Positions 28,350-37,846 of a stretch of DNA of 64,000 bases are shown piece by piece (within the stretch, counting starts at the first letter, position 1; every line of letters starts with the position of its first letter). The position numbers were made by a program, and so were the translations under genes. The notes beneath the pieces were generated by a model. That model saw only the letters and a program-made list of their open reading frames with translations. It had not been told where the DNA came from and made no database searches. The stretch comes from Shewanella putrefaciens (GTDB taxonomy: Bacteria; Pseudomonadota; Gammaproteobacteria; Enterobacterales; Shewanellaceae): positions 2,436,501 to 2,500,500 of the forward strand of contig NZ_CP066369.1 of assembly GCF_016406305.1 (NCBI RefSeq). Direction: 5' to 3'.

Positions 28350-30233
28350 ATGATGCCACATCACAGGGATCATAAAGTGCAGCTATTCTTGCAAATCACG
28401 TCATTCTCTTTTCGTCTCAATTTGCTTGTTGGCCTGAGTTTAGTCACATCAGTGGCTGTGGCCGCCGACAATTTTTTAACGCTTTCGGTCACAGGCGTCG
28501 ATGAGTCTTTACAGCGCAATATTCTCGCCCATTTAGGTAATTTGCCCGATTCAGAGGTGCAGCGCCGCGCCTTTTTGTTCAACGTTGAAGACAATGTCAG
28601 TACCGCTTTAGAGTCTATGGGTTATTACCACGGCGAAGTCGAAGAAAAATTGATTGAAAACGATAAGGGGCCTTGGGAACTCAAACTCACGGTCACTGCG
28701 GGTGAGCCTATTAAAATTCAATGGGTTGATATTAACTTCTCCGGGGACATGCTCACAGATAGCGCCTTCGATACCTGGTTATCCCAAGTCAATATAAAGC
28801 CCGGGGATACCCTAAACCACGGGACCTATTCGGAGTTAAAATCCCAACTGGTCACTCTCGCCCTAGCCCGTGGTTATTTTGATGGGGAGTTCACCCAGTC
28901 GCAAATTAAGGTTAACCGGGATTTAAATACTGCCCAAATTAGCCTGCATTTCGACTCGGGCGAGCGTTATCACTTTGGTCAAGTCAGTTTTGATGGCCAC
29001 ACCTTAGAGGAAGATATTTTAGCTAAACTGGTGCCGTTTAAGGAAAATGCCGCCTATTCGACCCGCCGCGTCAGTGCCCTCAATCGGCAGCTATTAGATA
29101 CTGGCTATTTCTCCAATATCAAAGTACTGCCGCAGATAGATCAGGCTAAGGATAACCAGTTACCCGTAAAAGTGGAGCTCACGCCAAAAGCCAGCCATTC
29201 CATTGAACTGGGTCTGGGGGCGGACATAGGACAAACCACAGATAAAGCCTTCGATCCCCGAGTTCGGGTGACTTGGCGTACACCCCAGGTCAACAAATAC
29301 GGCCACTCCCAGGAAACCAGCCTAGAGTGGTCACCTGACAGGCCAAAGTTTTTAACGACGTATACAATTCCGCTTACCCATCCTCTGGACGATCAACTGA
29401 AAATCCGGATGGGATTACTACGGGATAAATACGGCGTAACCCAAGTTTATGAGCCAGAGAATAGGGATTTTCGCAATACAGGCCAACTCGAATCCACTAA
29501 ATATCAACTCGGATTACTTCGTCAACAAAGATTGGATAATCAATGGTTAATGAGTTACTCACTCGATGCCATTCGAGAGGAATATACCCAGTCAGACGTC
29601 GATTACAACCCCAGTTTATATTTGACTGGTATCAACTTTTCTAAAACCACACGGAGCGATAATTCCCTCGATCCTAAGTCGGGTTTTAGGCAAATATACA
29701 GTGTGGATTATGCCGATCCCTATTTAGGTTCGGACATACGTTTAGCCAGACTACAGGCAAAGTTTAAATGGATTGATACCTTCTTCGATAATCACAGATT
29801 GGTCGCCCGTATCGATTTAGGCGCTAACTTAGTCGATGAAAACGAACTGGCCTATGTTCCCCCCTCTCTGCGTTATTTTACCGGCGGCGACCAAACTATC
29901 CGGGGTTATGGCTACCAAGAACTCGGCCCCTATTTGGACTATGTAGACGCCGATGGCAACATCAATCGTGAAGTGATAGGTGGTCGCTATTTAATGGTAG
30001 GAAGTTTGGAATATCAATACTATGTCACCCCAACCTGGCGGGTCGCGACCTTTGTCGATGCGGGTAATGCCTTCGATAATGATCAATTTGAGCCCGTTGT
30101 ATCCGTCGGGGGCGGTATTCATTGGATCTCCCCCATTGGCCCAATTAAGTTAGATTTAGGGGTAGGATTGAAAGAGACCGACACCATCGACCGCTCTTGG
30201 CGTATTCACTTAACCATGGGAACTGAACTATGA
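28350..30233 (+). CDS. tamA: TamA, outer-membrane Omp85 translocation subunit
   Basis: TamA is an Omp85-family barrel that, with TamB, supports outer-membrane protein insertion and phospholipid transport. The 627-residue protein has a signal peptide (LLVGLSLVTSVAVAA), three POTRA domains to about residue 280, and a C-terminal 16-strand barrel with the conserved FTGGDQTIRGYGYQELGP segment (the VRGF-like loop of Omp85 is RGYGY here). I choose the ATG at 28350; an upstream TTG is possible. Its stop overlaps the tamB start by 4 bases, so the two are coupled. Confidence 0.93.
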   Translation: MMPHHRDHKVQLFLQITSFSFRLNLLVGLSLVTSVAVAADNFLTLSVTGVDESLQRNILAHLGNLPDSEVQRRAFLFNVEDNVSTALESMGYYHGEVEEKLIENDKGPWELKLTVTAGEPIKIQWVDINFSGDMLTDSAFDTWLSQVNIKPGDTLNHGTYSELKSQLVTLALARGYFDGEFTQSQIKVNRDLNTAQISLHFDSGERYHFGQVSFDGHTLEEDILAKLVPFKENAAYSTRRVSALNRQLLDTGYFSNIKVLPQIDQAKDNQLPVKVELTPKASHSIELGLGADIGQTTDKAFDPRVRVTWRTPQVNKYGHSQETSLEWSPDRPKFLTTYTIPLTHPLDDQLKIRMGLLRDKYGVTQVYEPENRDFRNTGQLESTKYQLGLLRQQRLDNQWLMSYSLDAIREEYTQSDVDYNPSLYLTGINFSKTTRSDNSLDPKSGFRQIYSVDYADPYLGSDIRLARLQAKFKWIDTFFDNHRLVARIDLGANLVDENELAYVPPSLRYFTGGDQTIRGYGYQELGPYLDYVDADGNINREVIGGRYLMVGSLEYQYYVTPTWRVATFVDAGNAFDNDQFEPVVSVGGGIHWISPIGPIKLDLGVGLKETDTIDRSWRIHLTMGTEL

Positions 30234-33200
30234 GCCAGCCACAAGATCCCCATGGCTCTGCCAATGTTCCGCCGGATAACACGCCCCTGGACACTCCTGT
30301 TACTGCGGCTGTGGCAAAAGTGTTATCCCTTCCACAGCGCATCTGGCGTGCATTTAAGCTCTTTACTCGTATTCTGATTTATGTGCCATTAACCCTGTTA
30401 GTGCTGATGGCACTCTTACTAGGCACTGAAATTGGATCGCGTATTAGTGTCGGCTTAGCCAGCCAATTTGTACCGGATCTTGACCTCAGCTACACATCAG
30501 GCTCGATCAATAAGGAACTGACCTTATCCCACGCGGCGTGGTCTATGGATGGCATTAAAGTTGAGCTTGAGGATCTGCACCTCGCTTGGCAGCCCACCTG
30601 CTTATTACAAAAACAGCTGTGTGTTAACGCCCTCACAGCCAATAAAGTTGATGTAAAAATTCATACCGAGCAACTCTCTACGGACGATACACCTGAGACA
30701 GTGGTAGAAGCCTTGCCCGAAGTGAATACCGAACTCGTATTACCCTTTGGTATCAGCCTCGATATGGCGCAGCTCAATGCCGTCAATGTTGAAGTCAATG
30801 GCATGCGTTATAGTGCCAACCAGATTGAGGCCGCAGCCACTTGGTTTGCACAAGGGCTTATCGTCAAGCACCTACAGAGCGAGGGGCTCTTAGTCTTTAT
30901 TCCCCTTAGCGAAGAAGCAACGACAACCGCGAATGCGCCAGCGCCAACGGACAAAGGCCAATTCCCACAGGGTACTTCGACTGCAACTACTGCAACTACT
31001 GCAACTACTGCAACTACTGCGGATGAGTGGGCAATGGCACACCTACCTCAAGTGTTTATGCCATTTCCGGTGACGGTTAATAGCCTGATTTTAGACAATA
31101 CCTTACTGCAGATTGGTGAGCGTAAGGACCATTTTAGCCATGCCGAATTACAGGGAAGCTTCCGTCAATATCAACTGACCTTAGATCATTTAGTGCTCGA
31201 ACATACGAATGGTAAGGTCGATATCCTCGGCACACTCGCACTCGAGAAAGATTACCCCCTGTCACTCAATGTGGACCTAACCCTCAATCAACTTGCAGAA
31301 TTACCCGAACTCACCCAGCAGCAGTTAAGCCTGAGCTTAAGCGATAGCCTAGGGCAACTGCGGGTAAATGCCTTGGCCAAGGGCGATGCCGATTTTACCC
31401 TAGAGGGGCAAATCACCCTTAAAGATCCCCTGATCCCGTATCAGGCAAAACTGCAACAAGCAAGGTTGCAATGGCCGCTTCAACAAGCGGAATATTCAGT
31501 GACCGACCTTAGCATAGACACCCAAGGCAACCTTGACACCCAAGAGGCGAAAGTCAGTGGCAATGTGCTCACGCCCTTCCATAACGTATTGGCAATAGAA
31601 ACTGAATTGGAGCATAGGGATACAACACTCTTAGTCAAACAGTTTAAGGCCAATGGCGATATTGGCACCCTAGATCTCGAAGGAGAACTCAATTACGCCG
31701 ACGCGCTCGCATGGAAAGCCAAGGTGGTGCTCGATAGCATCAAGCTACAAGCGTTAAAGCTGCCATCCAGCGCAGATAAACCAAGTGAAACCGATACTGC
31801 GCCCCCTGCGACTAGCCCATTACTCAAAAGCTTGATCTCCGGGAAATTACAGACCACAGGTAAACTCGATAATTCCCATTGGCAAGTTGCGCTAACCGAT
31901 ACCGAGTTAACTGGCACTATGCAGGGCTATCCATTTGATATTTCTGGGGATGTGAGTATCAATGATGCACTGCATGTCAGTGCTAATGGGCTTAATGCAC
32001 AAGTGCTCAGCTCAACCCTTAGCCTTAAAGGACAAGCCAACACCCAATGGAACCTCGAAGGTGAGTTACAGGTTCCCGATTTTAGCCTCTGGCTACCCCA
32101 TGCCACTGGCCAGCTGCAGGCTAATATCAATGTCACGGGTGATGCGAAACACCCACAGGTTGAGTTAAGTGCACAGCTAGTGGATCTGATCTATCGAAAT
32201 ATCAAACTACGGGAATCCACCCTTAAAGCCTATTACAAACCCTTAGATGAGCATGAGTTTGCCCTATCCCTCAAGTCAAAGGCACTTAATCTTGGCTCAC
32301 AGGCCTTAGATACTGTCACCCTTGGCAGTAAGGGAAACATTCAGGATCAAAAACTCACCCTCAATGCCAGTGGCGATCTCGGGCTCGATCTCAGTATCGC
32401 CAACCACTACGATCAGAAAAAAAACCAGTTGCAAGCGGAAATCCATCGACTCAATCTTGCAACCCCACTTGGTCTTTGGCAGTTAGATAAAGACATCAAT
32501 CTGAGTTGGGATCAAAACAAGCTGAGGGGCAGCCTCACGCCCTTCTGTCTCGTCAACCCCAATAGTCGGTTCTGCTTAAACAATCAAACCGTGCTCGGCA
32601 ACAAGGGGGATGTACAGCTCAGCTATTCCGGCAATCCAGGAAAACTGCTCGTCCCTGTTTTACCGAGTAATATGAACTGGGATGGTAATGCTAATCTACT
32701 CGCTAACCTCGCCTGGGCCGCTGGCCGTAAACCCACCGCCGATCTTAACTTGGATTTCAGCCCCGGCAGTATCACGCTTAAACGGGCCAAAAACCGTGAA
32801 GTCACTGTTAATTATCAGACACTTTCTCTACGCTCAACCTTAGATGCTAAACGGCTCGTGTCTGCAATCAACTTTGAATCTGAAGGGGTCGCAAGCTGGC
32901 AGAGTGAAATCACAGTAAATGTGACACCGGATCGTGCTCTTTCGGGTTATGCCAATATTAAACAAATTAATTTACAACCACTGGGTGAGTTTTTCCCGCA
33001 GCTGAATACTGTCGAAGGCTTATTTACCAGTAAGTTAAACTTTGCAGGCACACTTAATGATCCCGCAGTTTCAGGCAATATAGCCCTGACACAGGGTGCA
33101 TTTGCCCTTACCGCTAACCCGACCTTAATCAACAAAATCGATATGTCTATGGCCCTCGGAGGACAACAAGCCGAACTTAAGGGCCGCTGGATGATGGGGA

Positions 33201-34225
33201 ATGGTCTAGGGCGAGTGACGGGAAATTTACGTTGGCCCCAGGGACAATTTAGCGGTGAACTGGCGATCAAAGGTGACAAACTCGCGGTGATCCAACCGCC
33301 ATTAGCGCTGCTCGATGTGTCACCCGATGTCACACTTGCCTTTAGTAGTCAACAGCTTGAGCTCAAAGGCGTGGTCGATATTCCATCGGGTAATATCAAG
33401 ATCGTACAACTTGCCGAAGGCGGTGTGGCCCTATCCGATGATGTGGTATTCGATGACTCTATCGCCGCAACAGAACCGAAGGCCAGCCCCTATGCGATAG
33501 TGGCCGATCTGAATATTAATGTCGGTAACAATCTTAAAGTTGATGGTATGGGGCTTAAAGGTAAGCTGCAGGGCACCCTTAAGTTGCAACAACAAGCGTT
33601 TAGGCCGCCATTGCTATTTGGTGATATCAAAGTCAAAGAAGGTAACTATAAATTTATGGGGCAAACCCTCAAAATTCGGACCGGGGAAGTCCAATTTGTC
33701 GGCCCAACCTCAGTGCCTAACCTGAACATTGAAGCGATTCGAGAAATTAAGAGTGAAGATCTGGTTGCGGGTGTGCGAGTCACTGGCACACCGGCACGCC
33801 CTGTCGTGACACTTTTCTCCAATCCCGCCAAAGAGCAAGCCGAGATCTTGTCTTACATTATTAAGGGCAGCGGATTTAATAATACCAATAACGAGCAAAA
33901 CAACTCCCTCATGATGGGCGCGGCCTTAGGGCTAAGTTCACAGGTTGGCGGCGGTGGTGCCATCAATAATATCGGCAGCACTGCCACTGGCATTATCGAA
34001 GAATTTGGCTTCTCTAACGTCCAGCTAGATACAAACGATGAGGGCCGCGTCGCAATTAGTGGCTTTATTGGCGAGAAACTTATGGTGAAATACGGGGTGG
34101 GCGTCTTTAACCCAGGCTATGAAATGACAGTAAGATATTACCTGTTATCCCAGCTCTACCTTGAAACAGTGTCAGGGACCTTAGGTCAATCCCTCGATAT
34201 TTATTACAACTTTAATATCAATTAG
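30230..34225 (+). CDS. tamB: TamB, inner-membrane-anchored AsmA-like protein
   Basis: TamB spans the periplasm and partners TamA; it is a member of the bridge-like lipid transfer group. The 1331-residue protein has an N-terminal membrane anchor (about residue 40-65, ILIYVPLTLLVLMALLLGTE), a long beta-rich body of AsmA-like repeats and a conserved C-terminal DUF490 domain (about 950-1331) with GGVALSDDVVFDD and the terminal QSLDIYYNFNIN. A Thr/Ala repeat (ATT units) occurs near residues 251-264. It overlaps tamA by 4 bases. Confidence 0.93.
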   Translation: MSQPQDPHGSANVPPDNTPLDTPVTAAVAKVLSLPQRIWRAFKLFTRILIYVPLTLLVLMALLLGTEIGSRISVGLASQFVPDLDLSYTSGSINKELTLSHAAWSMDGIKVELEDLHLAWQPTCLLQKQLCVNALTANKVDVKIHTEQLSTDDTPETVVEALPEVNTELVLPFGISLDMAQLNAVNVEVNGMRYSANQIEAAATWFAQGLIVKHLQSEGLLVFIPLSEEATTTANAPAPTDKGQFPQGTSTATTATTATTATTADEWAMAHLPQVFMPFPVTVNSLILDNTLLQIGERKDHFSHAELQGSFRQYQLTLDHLVLEHTNGKVDILGTLALEKDYPLSLNVDLTLNQLAELPELTQQQLSLSLSDSLGQLRVNALAKGDADFTLEGQITLKDPLIPYQAKLQQARLQWPLQQAEYSVTDLSIDTQGNLDTQEAKVSGNVLTPFHNVLAIETELEHRDTTLLVKQFKANGDIGTLDLEGELNYADALAWKAKVVLDSIKLQALKLPSSADKPSETDTAPPATSPLLKSLISGKLQTTGKLDNSHWQVALTDTELTGTMQGYPFDISGDVSINDALHVSANGLNAQVLSSTLSLKGQANTQWNLEGELQVPDFSLWLPHATGQLQANINVTGDAKHPQVELSAQLVDLIYRNIKLRESTLKAYYKPLDEHEFALSLKSKALNLGSQALDTVTLGSKGNIQDQKLTLNASGDLGLDLSIANHYDQKKNQLQAEIHRLNLATPLGLWQLDKDINLSWDQNKLRGSLTPFCLVNPNSRFCLNNQTVLGNKGDVQLSYSGNPGKLLVPVLPSNMNWDGNANLLANLAWAAGRKPTADLNLDFSPGSITLKRAKNREVTVNYQTLSLRSTLDAKRLVSAINFESEGVASWQSEITVNVTPDRALSGYANIKQINLQPLGEFFPQLNTVEGLFTSKLNFAGTLNDPAVSGNIALTQGAFALTANPTLINKIDMSMALGGQQAELKGRWMMGNGLGRVTGNLRWPQGQFSGELAIKGDKLAVIQPPLALLDVSPDVTLAFSSQQLELKGVVDIPSGNIKIVQLAEGGVALSDDVVFDDSIAATEPKASPYAIVADLNINVGNNLKVDGMGLKGKLQGTLKLQQQAFRPPLLFGDIKVKEGNYKFMGQTLKIRTGEVQFVGPTSVPNLNIEAIREIKSEDLVAGVRVTGTPARPVVTLFSNPAKEQAEILSYIIKGSGFNNTNNEQNNSLMMGAALGLSSQVGGGGAINNIGSTATGIIEEFGFSNVQLDTNDEGRVAISGFIGEKLMVKYGVGVFNPGYEMTVRYYLLSQLYLETVSGTLGQSLDIYYNFNIN
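30980..31018 (+). repeat. In-frame 9-base tandem repeat within tamB
   Basis: The unit ACTGCAACT is repeated four times in a row (30980-31015) with a partial fifth copy. It encodes repeats of Thr-Ala-Thr and lies in a likely flexible linker. Because the unit is a multiple of three, gain or loss would change linker length without shifting the frame. Confidence 0.85.
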
Positions 34226-34315
34226 TTCTGCACGAGAGTTCTGGCCGGCGATATTGCGTCGGCTAAGTTTGTGAACAATCAAGTTTGTGGACGGCCAAGG
34301 GTAAACGATAAGTAC

Positions 34316-34343
34316 AAAAAAAGCGCCCTATAGGCGCTTTTTT
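34316..34343. terminator. Bidirectional terminator between tamB and rplY
   Basis: AAAAAAGCGCC pairs with GGCGCTTTTTT across a 5-base loop. The stem-embedded A and T runs allow it to end both the plus-strand tamAB transcript and the minus-strand rplY transcript. Confidence 0.85.
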
Positions 34344-34359
34344 GCTTCAATTACGACAA

Positions 34360-34647
34360 TTAAGCGTAAACGAAGTCAACGTGTTCGATGATTGGCTTGA
34401 ACACGTGGCGTTGCATAGCTTGTGCACGAACACCCACTTCTTTACCGTCTAAAACGATAGTTACTACAGAAGTGTAGAAGTCTTCGTTAGCTTGGATGTT
34501 AATGATGTCTTTGTGATCAAAAACAATAGAAACTGGCTCTTTGCCTTGGCCATAAATAACAGCAGGAACTTTACCAGCATGGCGTAGGCGGCGGCTCGAA
34601 CCTTTCCCTATTTCAGTGCGGGTTTGTGCTTGAATAGTGTAAGACAT
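34360..34647 (-). CDS. rplY: Ribosomal protein L25 (short form)
   Basis: L25 binds 5S rRNA in the large subunit. The 95-residue protein is the short E. coli-like form without the CTC C-terminal extension. It shows the conserved start of the family ([20 protein letters not shown]) and AVIYGQG. The codon use is strongly biased as expected of a ribosomal gene. It is a single-gene unit with a terminator behind it and a promoter with a GC-rich discriminator ahead. Confidence 0.96.
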   Translation of the reverse strand: MSYTIQAQTRTEIGKGSSRRLRHAGKVPAVIYGQGKEPVSIVFDHKDIINIQANEDFYTSVVTIVLDGKEVGVRAQAMQRHVFKPIIEHVDFVYA

Positions 34648-34945
34648 GTGTTTCTCACTTAAATTTAGAGTAAAAAGTTGTCATCATTTTCGACCAATGA
34701 TGACTCATATAAAGCGCGCGCATACTAACACAGTTGCACAGCACACACAAGAATAGTGCCACAAGAACGCCATTGAGGTACGCCCTGCACAGTTATGAGT
34801 CCAAAAGAAAATTGACAGAATTAGGAGACTTGTATCTTGGCTGTTACATGGGCGAAACGGCTTTGATCGCAAACGAAAAACACGAGACATTGATCACATT
34901 TGCACTAAAAGAAGCCTGCTAAGCTCGGGCAAATTTCGTTAACCA
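34648..34945. promoter_or_regulatory. rplY: 298-base gap with rplY promoter and leader hairpin
   Basis: On the minus strand TTGTGT (34745-34750) and TAGTAT (34722-34727) are 17 bases apart, followed by GCGCGCGC, a GC-rich discriminator typical of stringently controlled promoters of the translation machinery. The leader contains a perfect stem GTCATCAT/ATGATGAC (34680-34704). On the plus strand the gap should hold the promoter for the gene at 34946; none is obvious. A 62-codon frame here lacks support. Confidence 0.6.
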
Positions 34946-35392
34946 ATGCCCTTCAACATGCGTCACGCGCTGTATTTATTGCAACTGGAAAATCAACTTT
35001 CATGTCAATTAGCCCGTGAACTCGTGTCCCTTATCGAAACGGTTCCCTACCAGCAAACGACCATTGAATTGAAGTTATTGGAGTTGTTGGCTTGCACTCA
35101 ACAGAAAAATCATGGCTTGATCCAACTGATGCAAACAACAGAGTCAACTGATGTGGAATGCCAAAGGCAAAGACAATTTCAATTTTCACAGTGTTTAAAT
35201 CAATTGATCTGTGATTGGCAACAGCACAGGGAAATGAATAAGCTCGGTCAGCAATTTTTGCCCCTCCTTAGGCATTATTTAGTTGAAGTACAGGCCTTAG
35301 AACAGGCTTTTTATCAACACATCCTACGGCAAATAAGCTCGGCTACCAGTGCCTCACGGGACCACAATCAACATGCACGAACCCCGACTTAG
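34946..35392 (+). CDS. Hypothetical small helical protein
   Basis: A 148-residue frame rich in Q, L and H with no signal peptide or membrane segment. The sequence is predicted to be mostly helical, with heptad-like leucines (LLQLENQLSCQLARELVSLI). I do not recognise the family. There is no strong ribosome-binding site at the ATG at 34946 or at the alternative at 34958. Its 3' end overlaps the convergent mepK-like gene by 50 bases. The coding character and length suggest a real gene, but this is uncertain. Confidence 0.5.
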   Translation: MPFNMRHALYLLQLENQLSCQLARELVSLIETVPYQQTTIELKLLELLACTQQKNHGLIQLMQTTESTDVECQRQRQFQFSQCLNQLICDWQQHREMNKLGQQFLPLLRHYLVEVQALEQAFYQHILRQISSATSASRDHNQHARTPT

Positions 35393-35921
35393 GATAGTAC
35401 CCCACACCACCCAATTTGAGTGATAACGCGGCATCCCTAAGGGTCTTCAAATTCACACTCGGGATTGCAATATCCATGGCCATTCCGCGCATATGGTAAC
35501 TCTTCTTCGCGACCCCACCGCTCTTATTTGCCAACATTTCATTCGTTTTAGGTGAACGGTAACCGGAGATCACATGGATTTCATCATCCACATTCAACGT
35601 ACTGCGCAGGGTATAGAGTAAATCGAATAAGCGTTTATCCATGGGCGCTGCAACATTTTGCCTATGGTCCCGGAGTAAATGGCTAAAATCTGCGAGCACT
35701 TCACTTTGGTACTGACCATCGACCCAATAACTGCCGTCGTTACGTTCACCAGTATGGCGATTATAGAGACTTAACTCGCGGATCCCCTTTGTGGATCGGC
35801 TCGCCATGGCCTGAGAAGGGACTAAGGAACACAATGCCACACCACCAAGGCCTAACAACAACTGCCTACGGGCAGGACATATTAAAGTCACATCATCACC
35901 ATTTGTTCTATTTTTGGACAC
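35343..35921 (-). CDS. mepK: MepK-like DUF882 peptidoglycan endopeptidase
   Basis: A 192-residue homologue of E. coli MepK (YcbK), a zinc endopeptidase that cleaves peptidoglycan cross-links, especially 3-3 bonds made by L,D-transpeptidases. It has a Tat-like N-terminus (ARRQLLLGLGGVALCSLV) and the ligands H and D in YHMRGMAMDI and the final H in GFVHVDCG. VISGYRSPKTNEML is the conserved substrate segment. The start is GTG at 35921, with a second in-frame GTG at 35891 as an alternative. It lies 100 bases after the ldtD-like gene in the same direction, as in E. coli. Confidence 0.9.
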   Translation of the reverse strand: MSKNRTNGDDVTLICPARRQLLLGLGGVALCSLVPSQAMASRSTKGIRELSLYNRHTGERNDGSYWVDGQYQSEVLADFSHLLRDHRQNVAAPMDKRLFDLLYTLRSTLNVDDEIHVISGYRSPKTNEMLANKSGGVAKKSYHMRGMAMDIAIPSVNLKTLRDAALSLKLGGVGYYPKSGFVHVDCGPVRHW

Positions 35922-36020
35922 TGAAAAGGCAAATTATACTGAATCATCGCTCAGATCAAGTCTTGAACGGCGAGCTAAAACTGAGATAAATAAATGGTCA
36001 AAAAGTTCAAGCGCTTAAGG

Positions 36021-37634
36021 CTAATAAAAAATTGCCGCTGGCACAGCATTGGTGAATTCAGCCTCCAGATGATAAATATCGTTCCGGTATTGCGCGAGCC
36101 CCTGCTCATCAAGCCATGCAGACCAGTAAACCAAGTGCACTGGCAATGTGCCGGATAAGGCAAACCACTGCGACTGAGTAACATCTGGCGTTAATTTCTC
36201 CCATAAAGCGGTATCTTTAATCAAATGCGTCTTAAACCACAACGCCAATTCATCGACCCTTTCAACACGAATACAGCCAGATGATAATGCCCTATTGGCC
36301 TTTTTAAAGAGACTTGGCTCAGAAGTACCATGTAAGTACACGCTGAAATCATTTTCAAAATGGAATTTATACTTGCCTAACGCATTCTTAGGGCCTGGAC
36401 GCTGTACCAGCTTAAACGGAAAACGGGAAAATGCCAGCGCTTGCCACTCCTCGGGGGAATGGTGCACTAATTGCCCCGAGGCATCGTAAACATCAAATCC
36501 ACGCTCCATAAGATAATGCCCGTCATTACGGATGTGAGGCAATATGTCCCGCCGTAGAATACTGCGCGGCACGCGCCAATGGGGATTGAGTACGACATTG
36601 GAGATTTGACTGTCTAAGATAGGCGTTTGCCGGGAAGGCTTACCAACAATCACCTTAGAGCGTAAAGCGATTTCCCCCTGCACGACTAATGTCATCTCAA
36701 ATGCGGGCACATTGATAAGTAAGTAATTTGGCGTGAGTGTTTGGCTAAAGACTCTCTGCCGCACTTCATTTTTTGCCAGTAACTGCGCGCGTTTATAGGG
36801 GGATTGATTAAGCCAGAACAAGGTCTGTTTACCAACGACACCATCGGCCTCTAAACCATGGCGCCGCTGAAACCCCTGAATGCTCTGCATGAGCTCCTCG
36901 GTATAAATTTGCCCTTCATTCGATTCAGTTGAAGCACTTGGCTCTGAGGATGAGTCCTCCAATAGCCAAAGGCGTTGAGCTAAGGTATTCACTATTGGGC
37001 TGGCTTGGCCTAAGGTCAGTTTCTCCTCCAGCACTAGAGGTTCCCAAGCGCCCTTATCCTCAAGTTGTACCAATTGGCTAATTTTGTTTAACACTGCAAC
37101 ATAACGCGGGTCATTGACCGGAGCTTCTGTAACAGGGGTTTCTATAAAAGGGGCTTCTACCATAGGTATTTCTGCAACTGGCATTTCTGCAACAGGCATT
37201 TCTACAACTGGGTCTTCTTCGGCCGATAGCGTTTTATTGGCTGTCGTCGCAATAAAACGCCAGTAGGCAAAGACTTGCCCTTGCATCCGCTGCAACTCTG
37301 CATCTTGCTGTGCTTGGGATATGCCCACTTGAGCGGGGTCGAATAAAACCGCCTGCCACTGGGAGAGCGTTCGATAATTAGCACTAAATACTGGGCTAAC
37401 CCCCGCCAAATCCAATAGCAATGTCTGCTCGACTAACAGTGGATATTGCTGCAACGGATTAAGATGCGAGTTAATCTCCTGGGGAGTCGGCTCCACCATC
37501 ACTTCGGTAGCGATATGGCTGTAAACTGGCGGATGAATGAAGAACAGAAATAAACACACTATATGCGGCACTATATCCCTGAAGTGCAAAGATAGCGCAG
37601 GTCTACACGGCGTTAATCCATTCACAGGCATCAT
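36021..37634 (-). CDS. ldtD: L,D-transpeptidase YcbB/LdtD-like
   Basis: A 537-residue periplasmic L,D-transpeptidase that forms 3-3 cross-links in peptidoglycan. I choose the ATG at 37634 (MMPVNGLTP) because GGGAGAAG precedes it. A signal segment is visible (IVCLFLFFIHPPVYS). The order is an N-terminal domain, a repetitive Pro/Val/Glu/Ala linker (about 135-160), a PG_binding_1 repeat (GFQRRHGLEADGVVGKQTL), and the YkuD catalytic domain with HGTSEPSLF and the active-site SSGCIRV near residue 455. It precedes the MepK-like gene, so a cross-link maker and its cutter are together. Confidence 0.92.
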   Translation of the reverse strand: MMPVNGLTPCRPALSLHFRDIVPHIVCLFLFFIHPPVYSHIATEVMVEPTPQEINSHLNPLQQYPLLVEQTLLLDLAGVSPVFSANYRTLSQWQAVLFDPAQVGISQAQQDAELQRMQGQVFAYWRFIATTANKTLSAEEDPVVEMPVAEMPVAEIPMVEAPFIETPVTEAPVNDPRYVAVLNKISQLVQLEDKGAWEPLVLEEKLTLGQASPIVNTLAQRLWLLEDSSSEPSASTESNEGQIYTEELMQSIQGFQRRHGLEADGVVGKQTLFWLNQSPYKRAQLLAKNEVRQRVFSQTLTPNYLLINVPAFEMTLVVQGEIALRSKVIVGKPSRQTPILDSQISNVVLNPHWRVPRSILRRDILPHIRNDGHYLMERGFDVYDASGQLVHHSPEEWQALAFSRFPFKLVQRPGPKNALGKYKFHFENDFSVYLHGTSEPSLFKKANRALSSGCIRVERVDELALWFKTHLIKDTALWEKLTPDVTQSQWFALSGTLPVHLVYWSAWLDEQGLAQYRNDIYHLEAEFTNAVPAAIFY

Positions 37635-37743
37635 ATACTTCTCCCTGTTGACACATGATATTAATGCCACTCTCCTATCACTATAGTAAAACTATTCGCG
37701 AGAATCGGGATTTTACTCGCATAAACGCAGATCCATTGAATAG

Positions 37744-37773
37744 ATAAAAAAATGCCACCCTATCGGTGGCATT
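37744..37773 (-). terminator. Intrinsic terminator after opgH
   Basis: On the minus strand TGCCACC pairs with GGTGGCA around a 5-base loop and is followed by a run of seven Ts. It lies about 75 bases past the opgH stop and should end the opgGH transcript. Confidence 0.85.
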
Positions 37774-37846
37774 TAATCTGGGTTAAACACAAGCTTGATG
37801 AGATCTAGGCTTGCCGCACGGCATCAACTCAGTGCTAACTTCAGCA

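Noticed and set aside
34734..34922. 62-codon plus-strand frame before the unknown gene at 34946
   Set aside because: It overlaps the rplY promoter and has no ribosome-binding site or recognisable domain.
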